Shown: positions 1 through 5,206, counted from the first letter of the stretch. The stretch: DNA of 5,206 nt from Bdellovibrionales bacterium (GCA_020434605.1 JAGRAL010000129.1:3656-8861); one strand, 5' to 3'. Program-made: numbers and translations. Notes: generated by a model from the letters alone, not told the origin.

Positions 1-1492
1 CAGCGTAACCAGCAAAACCTGCTCCGCCCATTCCTGGAATTCCGGCAAAACCAAATCCACCAGCTAAACCAGCTGTACCGGCAAAGCCCATAGCTCCACC
101 ACCTGGCATTCCCATAATTTGTGGAATTCCCACACCGTATCCTAAGTTACCACCGATACCCCATGGACCAGCAGAGTAACCTCCCACTAAACCAGGCATA
201 AATGGTCCACCGCCGTAGCCATTAAAGCCGTAAGGACTTTGACCAAACGGATAACCAAACGCGCTTCCACCTTGGCCCATCATACCATTCATACCGTATG
301 GACCCATCATTCCGTTTGCACCACCTGGGAAAAATCCACCCATTGTGTTACCACACTGAAACATTCCCGAGCCAATACCACTGGCGATACCACCGTAGAT
401 ACCGTTCATAATCATTGGCCACCCATAAGATAAAAATGATGGCGCTGGGTTAGTAGTAAAACCTAAATTAGTAGCTCTATCGATAGCTTCGTTATTTAAT
501 CTATATCCACCGTAAGCAGCTGCTGCACCACCAAGAATTGGCATTGCAGTATCAAAAAACTTTCTAAAGCCTGATCTATCATCTACAAAACGACGATTAC
601 CCGCTTGTTGACACTCAAAGCAGTAAGAACCTTCAGTGTAAAAATCTACTCCAGCTAAATTTTCTTCCAAAGATTCATATTCAGCTAATAGATCAGTATA
701 ACGTTCATTTTCTTGTACCAATTCTTGATCTAAGCTTTCAAATGCTTCAGTACACTTGGCACGATCCTCTGGTTTGGCTGATGCGCAGACAGTGTATTTG
801 TTTAATTGACCACGACACAATCTTTCTGCGCCTTTAGGATCTTCTACTGAAGCAAGACCTAATATGTTTTCATATAAACTCTGTCCAGAAATGCCAGCCT
901 CAGGGCAAGATATTTTACTTTGTGAGCCCGCACCTAGTTTTGCAACCTCGGCAGCACACTCATCTTTTGTATAAAATTTTGATCCTGACTCAGAGCTAAA
1001 AACAGCATCACTTATTGAAGATGCAACCGCATAGTTACCCTCTACTTCGCTAGAAGCCACATAAGGCTCACAAGTAACTCTTCTTGCATCACAGCCTTCA
1101 GTCAAACTACAACTCTTTTTATTAACACATTCAGCACTACATGATATGTCGCCAGAATAACGCTTCCAAAATACTTTAAAGTGCTCATCACCCATGGCCT
1201 TTTTAAGAGCTTTCTTTTTTGTCTCAATTTCGCCGCTGTACTCTTCTGCATCCTTTTTTGTAGTTCGCTGAATATTTTTTTCTATTTTCGTTAATTCTTT
1301 CTCTATGAACTTGTACTTAGCCTTGTCTTTAAGAGCATCTTCTTTTTCTTCTTTGGTAAGCGACCCTGCTCCGCCCATTTCGCAATTTGGAACCCCAGCA
1401 TAATAGCCCATCCCCATCTGCGCGTTAGCGTTATAACCCAGAAAAAATGTGCTTGCGATTGCAAGACTTAAAAATGTATTACGGAAATGCAT
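1..1492 (-). CDS. Secreted Cys-rich protein with uncharged Gly-rich C-terminal tail (partial, 3' end off the window)
   Basis: I do not recognise the family. The frame is open from ATG at 1492 to the left edge (497 codons, no stop), so the C-terminus is missing. The start is supported by AAGGAG 5 nt upstream and by a clear signal peptide: basic R4, hydrophobic residues 7–20, and likely signal peptidase I cleavage after A24 (motif ANA|Q). The mature part begins with a short Gly/Met/Tyr segment, then a very charged Lys/Glu-rich helical, probably coiled-coil region (about 46–100). Next comes a Cys-rich body (C118, C122, C128, C134, C141, C179, C196, C226, C236, C247, and C291/C294 as CFEC), and a hydrophobic Ala/Gly segment (about 313–330). 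Residues 340–497 contain no K, R, D, E or H; the last 141 residues are about 37% Gly with Met, Phe, Tyr, Pro and Ala, including three GFAG and two NGMMG units. It is probably an exported, disulfide-rich envelope, surface or extracellular structural protein; the function is unknown. It is transcribed divergently from the kinase–secretin–ATPase genes. Confidence 0.9.
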   Translation of the reverse strand, partial: MHFRNTFLSLAIASTFFLGYNANAQMGMGYYAGVPNCEMGGAGSLTKEEKEDALKDKAKYKFIEKELTKIEKNIQRTTKKDAEEYSGEIETKKKALKKAMGDEHFKVFWKRYSGDISCSAECVNKKSCSLTEGCDARRVTCEPYVASSEVEGNYAVASSISDAVFSSESGSKFYTKDECAAEVAKLGAGSQSKISCPEAGISGQSLYENILGLASVEDPKGAERLCRGQLNKYTVCASAKPEDRAKCTEAFESLDQELVQENERYTDLLAEYESLEENLAGVDFYTEGSYCFECQQAGNRRFVDDRSGFRKFFDTAMPILGGAAAAYGGYRLNNEAIDRATNLGFTTNPAPSFLSYGWPMIMNGIYGGIASGIGSGMFQCGNTMGGFFPGGANGMMGPYGMNGMMGQGGSAFGYPFGQSPYGFNGYGGGPFMPGLVGGYSAGPWGIGGNLGYGVGIPQIMGMPGGGAMGFAGTAGLAGGFGFAGIPGMGGAGFAGYA

Positions 1493-1497
1493 TCCCA

Positions 1498-1503
1498 CTC
1501 CTT
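1498..1503 (-). promoter_or_regulatory. Ribosome binding site of the secreted-protein gene
   Basis: Read on the minus strand, AAGGAG lies 5 nt before the ATG at 1492–1490. This is a near-consensus Shine-Dalgarno sequence. It fixes the start of the minus-strand gene, and a signal peptide follows directly. It contrasts with the three plus-strand genes, none of which has a comparable site. Confidence 0.8.
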
Positions 1504-1510
1504 GAGATAC

Positions 1511-1522
1511 CGAGAAATCTCG
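1511..1522. repeat. Short inverted repeat (CGAGA-AA-TCTCG) in the leader of the secreted-protein gene
   Basis: A perfect 5-bp inverted repeat with a 2-nt centre lies 8 nt before the Shine-Dalgarno sequence of the minus-strand gene and downstream of its sigma-28-like promoter match. The 2-nt centre is too tight for a good RNA hairpin loop, so as DNA it is better read as a possible dyad operator half-site pair. It is short enough to occur by chance. Confidence 0.25.
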
Positions 1523-1530
1523 TTAACATC

Positions 1531-1558
1531 CTATCGTCATTAGTCTTTTTAAACTTGA
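1531..1558 (-). promoter_or_regulatory. Candidate sigma-28 (FliA)-like promoter of the secreted-protein gene
   Basis: On the minus strand, TCAAGTTT (1558–1551), a 12-nt spacer, then GACGATAG (1538–1531). The enterobacterial FliA consensus is TAAAGTTT-N11-GCCGATAA, so this matches 7/8 and 6/8 with a spacer one base too long. Initiation would fall near 1525, giving a leader of roughly 30–35 nt that contains the inverted repeat and the Shine-Dalgarno sequence. I found no better sigma-70-type promoter in this direction. The call rests only on motif similarity and a suitable position. Confidence 0.35.
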
Positions 1559-1747
1559 CCTGAAACAAGACAAATTACGTCTAAAAAATTGAGGTCTAGT
1601 TCAAGAAGAGCTAAGACATTCCCTATATTTATTATGCCCAACTTATAGAGAATAAGAATTAGGATTATGATTCATTTATACCAAAGTCCAGTCTCTAGAA
1701 TCCCCCTAGATTGCATTTAAAAATACTTGGCCCTAGGTCTAAGTGCT

Positions 1748-1774
1748 TTTAGTTTGTAAATCAATATCCGATAG
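1748..1774 (+). promoter_or_regulatory. Candidate sigma-28 (FliA)-like promoter of the kinase–secretin–ATPase operon
   Basis: TTTAGTTT (1748–1755), an 11-nt spacer, then TCCGATAG (1767–1774). Against the FliA consensus TAAAGTTT-N11-GCCGATAA this scores 6/8 in each box with exactly the consensus spacing. The -10 element ends only 9 nt before the kinase ATG, so initiation would fall at about 1780–1783 and the mRNA would be leaderless or nearly so. That fits the lack of a good Shine-Dalgarno sequence there; the only candidate, AGG at 1773–1775, lies inside the -10 match. A chance match cannot be excluded. Confidence 0.4.
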
Positions 1775-1783
1775 GTAGATATC

Positions 1784-2857
1784 ATGAAGCCTAATATATT
1801 AATCATCGATGATGAGGCATACAACTTAGATGCGCTAGAAAGAATATTTCGAAAAAAATATCACATATTTCGCGCGGAGAATGGTAAGGATGCACTTGAT
1901 ATTATTCGCACGCAATCTATCGACGTAATACTTTCTGATCAAAGAATGCCGGGCCTAACCGGGGTAGAAGTTCTAAAGCAAAGTTTAGAGTTTCAGCCCG
2001 ATGCCAGCAGAATTTTACTCACCGGTTTTACTGACTTAGACTCTGTTGTTAAGTCAATTAACGATGCCAAGATTCAGTTATACTTAACAAAGCCATGGGA
2101 TAACACACAGTTAGAACTTAGTATTGAAAAGGCAGCCGAAGCTGCGATGATGCGTAAAGAATTAAAAATAAAAAATAAAGAACTAGAAACTGCGTATCAA
2201 AACTTAAGTGAACTAGATCAAGCCAAAAGTAATTTTGTTATTATGATCAATCATGAGTTAAAAACTCCCCTAACCTCTATTTCAAGTTATCTTCAATTAT
2301 TAAAAGAAGAGATTCATGATGGTGAACAAAAAACTATGCTTAATGGAATCGAAGCTGGCTATGACCGTCTTCAAAAATTAATTGATGACACTTTAATTAT
2401 TATTAAATCACAAACTGACAATCTGACTTTGCAAAAAAAATCAGTTTCAATGAAAGATACTCTTACAAATATTATCTCTAGCTTGCAGCCAGAATTAGAT
2501 AAAAAATCTATCTCCCTAGATTTTAAAGCAGAGGATAGCTTTATTGATGCAGATGCAAATTTAATAACAAGAGCTCTACATGAATTAGTTAAAAATGCGA
2601 TTAAGTACAGCCCCAATGGAGAAGCAATTAACATTAATTGGAGTGCTAACAAAGTATCAATAAAAAACATTGGCCATTTAGATGAAGAGAAAATTGCCAA
2701 GATATTTAAACCATTTTATGTAGATCCATCAATAATGAATCATTCAAACTCCACAGGCTTAGGAATCAGTTTATCACAAGCTATACTTAAGGCGCATAAT
2801 ACTCAGTTACAGATTAGTTCGCAAAATAATACTGTTGAAGCTTCTATACAGTTTTAA
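1784..2857 (+). CDS. Receiver–histidine kinase fusion protein (cytoplasmic hybrid regulator)
   Basis: A 357-residue soluble signalling protein with an N-terminal CheY-like receiver and a C-terminal histidine kinase core. Receiver (about 4–118): acidic pocket D9/D10, phosphoacceptor D52 in SDQRMPG, T80, and K103 in TKPWD. A charged helical linker (about 118–147) is probably coiled coil and leads into the HisKA helix, with phosphoacceptor H157 in NHELKTPL. HATPase_c domain (about 223–357): N-box with N271 (HELVKNAIKYSP), F-box-like KIFKPF (306–311), and G2 box GLGI (325–328). The G1 box is degenerate: the usual DxGxG reads NIGHL (295–299), with Asn in place of the adenine-contacting Asp. There is no membrane segment, PAS/HAMP sensor or DNA-binding domain, so the input is probably phosphorylation of D52 by another kinase and the output phosphotransfer to a partner, or a phosphatase role. 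The start places the first receiver strand (NILIIDDE) at the usual distance. It lies first in a likely operon with a secretin and a secretion ATPase, which it may control; that link is inferred from position. Confidence 0.93.
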   Translation: MKPNILIIDDEAYNLDALERIFRKKYHIFRAENGKDALDIIRTQSIDVILSDQRMPGLTGVEVLKQSLEFQPDASRILLTGFTDLDSVVKSINDAKIQLYLTKPWDNTQLELSIEKAAEAAMMRKELKIKNKELETAYQNLSELDQAKSNFVIMINHELKTPLTSISSYLQLLKEEIHDGEQKTMLNGIEAGYDRLQKLIDDTLIIIKSQTDNLTLQKKSVSMKDTLTNIISSLQPELDKKSISLDFKAEDSFIDADANLITRALHELVKNAIKYSPNGEAININWSANKVSIKNIGHLDEEKIAKIFKPFYVDPSIMNHSNSTGLGISLSQAILKAHNTQLQISSQNNTVEASIQF

Positions 2858-2877
2858 TGGCCATGCTTTTGCAATGA
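2857..2877 (+). other. Six-codon mini-ORF (MAMLLQ) coupled to the kinase stop and in frame with the secretin
   Basis: The kinase TAA (2855–2857) overlaps an ATG (2857–2859) as TAATG, a classic re-initiation arrangement. That ATG opens a frame of six codons ended by TGA at 2875–2877. The frame is the same as the secretin frame, whose first usable start codons are GTG 2881 and ATG 2887. It could be a coupling peptide that hands ribosomes to the secretin start. It could also be the former secretin N-terminus cut off by a nonsense change. No Shine-Dalgarno sequence precedes it at normal spacing. Confidence 0.4.
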
Positions 2878-2880
2878 CAT

Positions 2881-4146
2881 GTGCCTATGGCACAAATTCT
2901 ATTATTATTTAGTTTACATTTATTATGGGCTCAGAATTCGGACAATACGGACATTATTTTGTCCGAAAAACAAAGCGCTGACCTAAAAATATCAAATAAA
3001 GAACCCGTTTTTGTAGAAGACGGAAGCATATTAAAAATTATGCAATTTCGTGGGGCCTATAAAATAGTAACCAAGAAATCTGGATTCACGCGTGTCTACA
3101 CCTCAAAACAAACTTGGCAAATATACTCTCTTAAAAGGAAAGACTTTAATTACTATCAGAAGATCCACGCGTTAGTAGAAAAGATGAGGGGAATGACTAC
3201 AAGATGGTCAGGCGGATGTACTATATTAAGTGGTAAGTTACTAAAACTAGATGACTTAGAAATAATTCAAAAAGCAATGTTAGGTGAAGAAAATGAGTCA
3301 TGCAATAATACATATAAGAACCAACTAGACTTAGACGCATCCTATTTAGAAAAACTGCCATCATATCTAGAGAATGTGTTTTCGCAGCAAAATGTGCTAC
3401 TCCCAACATATAATCTAAACTCACACCTGAAGTTCTTCATAGCTGAAAGTGATATTGCAACATATACAAAACGATTTTCAAATTATGGTTTCATATTTGT
3501 AGGAGACAAGGATTCCATCTCTACAACCCCAAATATTGAGACCGAAATAATCGTTACAGAGGTTAGAAAAAAAGATCTCACACAAATCGGCATAGGTTGG
3601 CCAAGCAATGTCGAAATACAAGTAAGTCAAAAAAATATTGAGACTCTTCCCTTTTCATGGAATCTACAAGCGATTGAAGAAAGTGGCTTTGGTAAAGTCT
3701 TGGCCTCACCTAAGATTTTATCAGTAGGTGGAAAAGAAGCTGAGTTCTTAGCGGGAGGTGAAATTCCACTAAGAGCCATGGGCTACAAACGAAATGAAGT
3801 TATCTGGAAGCCCTATGGTATTCTTTTAAAAGTCTTACCTATTGTCGATGTGCAAAGGCGTTTACGTCTAAAGCTACAAATTGAAGTATCAATGCTTGAT
3901 GCCAGTCAAAAAGTAGATGGTTTACCAGGCTTTTTAACTAATAGAATTCAATCTGAGTTTTTTATTAAGGATAATGAAGCATTGGTTATATCAGGACTTT
4001 TGAAAGAATTTAATAGCAAGTCTACTCAAGGTCTACCTGGCTTAGTAAATATTCCAATACTAGGGAAGTTATTTGGAAGTGAAGACTATCAAAATAATAA
4101 AACAGAGCTAGTAATTTTAGTGAGACCAAGGATACAGAAGCAATGA
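2881..4146 (+). CDS. Short CpaC/RcpA-type secretin (outer-membrane channel of a Tad/type II-like system)
   Basis: Secretin-family protein, expected to form the multimeric outer-membrane channel for a pilus or secreted substrate. Numbering is from GTG 2881 (421 aa); ATG 2887, two codons later, is an equally plausible start. A hydrophobic segment (about 5–16, ILLLFSLHLLW) ends in a likely cleavage after A17 (LWA|QNS), but its n-region has no Lys or Arg, which is unusual. Residues about 22–85 resemble the pilus-assembly N-terminal domain of CpaC proteins (T2SS-T3SS_pil_N). Residues about 88–140 are BON-like. Two similar strand-helix segments, centred on E189 and E227, precede the secretin core (about 262–420). 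The core has hallmarks VLASPKIL, FLAGGEIPL, YGILLKVLP, EVSMLD, VISGLL and the closing LPGLVNIPILGKLFG…ELVILVRPRI. C113 and C141 could form a disulfide. It is shorter than typical CpaC/RcpA (about 450–550 aa). No Shine-Dalgarno sequence is evident, so translation probably relies on coupling to upstream translation. Its stop overlaps the ATPase start. Confidence 0.9.
   Translation: MPMAQILLLFSLHLLWAQNSDNTDIILSEKQSADLKISNKEPVFVEDGSILKIMQFRGAYKIVTKKSGFTRVYTSKQTWQIYSLKRKDFNYYQKIHALVEKMRGMTTRWSGGCTILSGKLLKLDDLEIIQKAMLGEENESCNNTYKNQLDLDASYLEKLPSYLENVFSQQNVLLPTYNLNSHLKFFIAESDIATYTKRFSNYGFIFVGDKDSISTTPNIETEIIVTEVRKKDLTQIGIGWPSNVEIQVSQKNIETLPFSWNLQAIEESGFGKVLASPKILSVGGKEAEFLAGGEIPLRAMGYKRNEVIWKPYGILLKVLPIVDVQRRLRLKLQIEVSMLDASQKVDGLPGFLTNRIQSEFFIKDNEALVISGLLKEFNSKSTQGLPGLVNIPILGKLFGSEDYQNNKTELVILVRPRIQKQ
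4143..4146 (+). other. ATGA stop/start overlap between secretin and ATPase genes
   Basis: The secretin stop TGA (4144–4146) shares bases with the ATPase ATG (4143–4145). No strong Shine-Dalgarno sequence precedes it, so the ATPase is probably made by ribosomes finishing the secretin. This supports one operon and matched expression of the two proteins. Confidence 0.85.
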
Positions 4147-5111
4147 TACTACAAAAGTTACTAGACGACTTCGGCATAACAGAGATTTCTATCAATAATT
4201 ACCGTAATATTTGGGTTGAAAAAGATGGTATACTTGGTCCCTCAGATATACATTTTGAATCTGAACATCAATACTACTTATTTGTAAAAGAAATTTGTCG
4301 AGACTTAAATGCAGATGTCAGTTTGCTGAGACCCTTTATCAGTGGCAAATGGCGAGACTTTAGAGTGCACATAGCAAGTGATCACATAAGCCAGAATCAT
4401 TTTATTATTAGCTTGCGTAGAATAAAAACTAAGTCTTGGACCTTAGAGGATTTTGTCGAAAACAATTTTTTAAAACCTAATGAACTAATATCTCTACAGA
4501 AAATTATTCGTGAAAAGAAAAATATACTCGTGGTTGGCCCTACAGGAAGTGGGAAAACATCTTTTATGGGTGCAATTTTAAATTCACTACCTCATAACGA
4601 GCGTTGTCTAATTTTAGAAGATACAAACGAACTCCATATTCCTAATGATTCTTCAGTAAAATTAGTTAGCTATGATGAAGAACAAGAGTTAGTAAAATCG
4701 GTCCACCTTAATGATTTAGTAAAAGAAAGCTTGCGTATGCGACCCGACCGTTTAATTGTAGGCGAAATCAGAGGAGCTGAAGCAAAAGATCTTTTACTAG
4801 CACTTTCAACTGGTCATAGCGGTAGCATTGGAACTTTGCATGCAAATTCAGCCAGTGAAGCTTTACTTCGTCTTGAAATGTTAATTCAAATTGGTGCCCC
4901 GCAGTGGTCATTAGAGACAATTAGAAGATTATTGTTTTTAACCGTACAAATTATCGTTGTTGTAAATAAAAGTGAACATGGTTTGCGGCAGTTGAACTCT
5001 ATCTCTAAGGTACATAGCTTAGAAAATTTTGGTTTGGTGATAGAGCCCTACGAATTTAATACTTTTCCAAACTCGAACAAATGGGATGGAAGTGGAAGAA
5101 GTGCGTTTTGA
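4143..5111 (+). CDS. CpaF/TadA-like (VirB11 superfamily) secretion ATPase, short form
   Basis: Cytoplasmic ring-forming ATPase that powers pilus assembly or secretion. Family motifs are complete and in order: the pre-Walker segment ending SLRRI (90–94), a TLEDFVENNFL segment (100–110), Walker A GPTGSGKTS (132–140, K138), Asp box LILEDTNEL (156–164), Walker B region RPDRLIVGEIRG (200–211, E208), and His box TGHSGSIGTLHANS (223–236, H225 and H233). The protein is 322 aa with Walker A at residue 132. Typical CpaF/TadA proteins run to about 400–500 aa, so an N-terminal portion of the usual domain is missing and the length is nearer VirB11/TrbB. The ATG overlaps the secretin stop as ATGA (4143–4146), a strong sign of translational coupling, so this start is well supported and the short form is not a miscalled start. 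The secretin partner favours a Tad-like over a conjugation role. The last 21 codons are shared with a convergent gene on the other strand, and the tail after about residue 305 (Asn/Ser/Gly-rich) looks unlike the family. Confidence 0.92.
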   Translation: MILQKLLDDFGITEISINNYRNIWVEKDGILGPSDIHFESEHQYYLFVKEICRDLNADVSLLRPFISGKWRDFRVHIASDHISQNHFIISLRRIKTKSWTLEDFVENNFLKPNELISLQKIIREKKNILVVGPTGSGKTSFMGAILNSLPHNERCLILEDTNELHIPNDSSVKLVSYDEEQELVKSVHLNDLVKESLRMRPDRLIVGEIRGAEAKDLLLALSTGHSGSIGTLHANSASEALLRLEMLIQIGAPQWSLETIRRLLFLTVQIIVVVNKSEHGLRQLNSISKVHSLENFGLVIEPYEFNTFPNSNKWDGSGRSAF

Positions 5112-5206
5112 TTTTCATCTCTGTTAGGATACTTTGGAAAAAAAATATATCCATCAAAAGGTGCCAGGATTTTTTGTTCGTTAAAACTACCTAGTACCTC
5201 ATCCTT
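5048..5206 (-). CDS. C-terminal end of a convergent gene, possibly succinylglutamate desuccinylase/aspartoacylase-like (partial, 5' end off the window)
   Basis: On the minus strand a frame is open from the right edge for 52 codons and ends at TAG (5050–5048). The translated end includes LAPFDGYIFFPKYP and LLPLPSHLFEFG. Its composition looks like folded protein, and it is the only coding explanation for 5112–5206. The APxDGYI pattern followed by a short tail resembles the C-terminal beta-barrel of AstE/aspartoacylase-type M14 proteins, but with so few residues this is a weak guess; biotinyl/lipoyl-like barrels can also show an AP-x-DG turn. The gene converges on the secretion ATPase gene and overlaps its 3' end by 64 bp, with no terminator between them. 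Confidence is moderate that it is coding and low for the family. Confidence 0.6.
   Translation of the reverse strand, partial: KDEVLGSFNEQKILAPFDGYIFFPKYPNRDENQNALLPLPSHLFEFGKVLNS

Larger units (their letters stand above)
1493..1783. other. Divergent intergenic region (291 bp)
   Basis: This AT-rich gap separates two genes reading away from each other, so it must hold both promoters. Apart from the two sigma-28-like matches, the ribosome binding site and the 12-bp inverted repeat, I see several CTAG-centred words (1596, 1695, 1706, 1733). CTAG also occurs in the neighbouring coding DNA, so I do not treat these as operators. The middle part (about 1560–1745) has only weak -10-like words such as TATGAT at 1666–1671, without a convincing -35 partner. 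No RNA gene or credible small ORF was seen. Confidence 0.6.

Noticed and set aside
2..424. Tandem DNA repeat or CRISPR-like array in the left part
   Set aside because: The repetitive look comes from recurrent Gly codons (GGT/GGA on the minus strand). There are no identical repeats with regular spacers.
239..433. Plus-strand 64-codon ORF rich in His and Thr
   Set aside because: It lies wholly inside the minus-strand secreted-protein gene, antisense to the Gly-rich tail. Its His/Thr-rich composition is the expected by-product of antisense Gly codons. It has no ribosome binding site.
1643..1671. Sigma-70-like promoter with TATGAT (1666–1671) for the kinase gene
   Set aside because: The hexamer 17 nt upstream (TTATAG) is a poor -35, and it would leave an unexplained leader of over 100 nt. 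The sigma-28-like match is closer and better spaced.
1596..1737. Repeated CTAG-containing words (at 1596, 1695, 1706, 1733) as a possible operator array
   Set aside because: Spacing is irregular and CTAG is also frequent in the adjacent coding sequence, so there is no sign of enrichment beyond AT-rich background.
2371..2700. Minus-strand 109-codon ORF with hydrophobic stretches
   Set aside because: It is antisense to the HATPase domain of the kinase, whose N-box and other motifs are well conserved on the plus strand. No promoter or ribosome binding site was seen.
3221..3424. Minus-strand 67-codon ORF
   Set aside because: It is antisense within the secretin gene and has no recognisable domain or initiation signals; it is a shadow of the plus-strand coding frame.
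5112..5160. A-run and T-run near the ATPase stop as an intrinsic terminator
   Set aside because: The runs are not preceded by a GC-rich hairpin in either direction, and the region is explained as coding sequence on the minus strand.

Overview
The window looks like chromosomal DNA of an AT-rich, diderm (Gram-negative) bacterium. A secretin is present, which implies an outer membrane. The style of the genes (a large secreted Cys/Gly-rich protein of no known family, a short Tad/CpaF-like secretion pair, a receiver–histidine kinase fusion) resembles low-GC Bdellovibrionota such as the Bacteriovorax/Halobacteriovorax group. That assignment is an inference from general character, not from any marker gene.

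Layout. (1) Positions 1–1492, minus strand: the first 497 codons of a long exported protein. It has a signal peptide, a charged helical region, a cysteine-rich body and a glycine-rich tail free of charged residues, and it runs off the left edge. (2) Positions 1493–1783: a divergent intergenic region with sigma-28 (FliA)-like promoter matches facing both ways, plus a small inverted repeat in the predicted leader of the minus-strand gene. (3) Positions 1784–2857, plus strand: a soluble receiver–histidine kinase fusion. (4) Positions 2881–4146: a short CpaC/RcpA-type secretin. It is preceded by a 6-codon in-frame mini-ORF that starts on the kinase stop codon (TAATG). (5) Positions 4143–5111: a short CpaF/TadA/VirB11-superfamily secretion ATPase whose start overlaps the secretin stop (ATGA). 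(6) Positions 5048–5206, minus strand: the C-terminal end of a convergent gene that overlaps the ATPase gene by 64 bp and enters from the right edge.

How the genes may work together. Genes 3–5 are packed like one operon: regulator, outer-membrane channel, cytoplasmic motor. The convergent neighbour means no platform protein (TadB/TadC), prepilin or peptidase follows directly. The pair is therefore either a detached part of a Tad-like apparatus completed elsewhere or a minimal exporter. The divergent secreted protein is a possible client or surface partner, because both directions may share a motility-type sigma factor. This link is inferred from arrangement and promoter-like motifs only. No tRNA, rRNA, CRISPR array, insertion sequence or convincing intrinsic terminator was seen.
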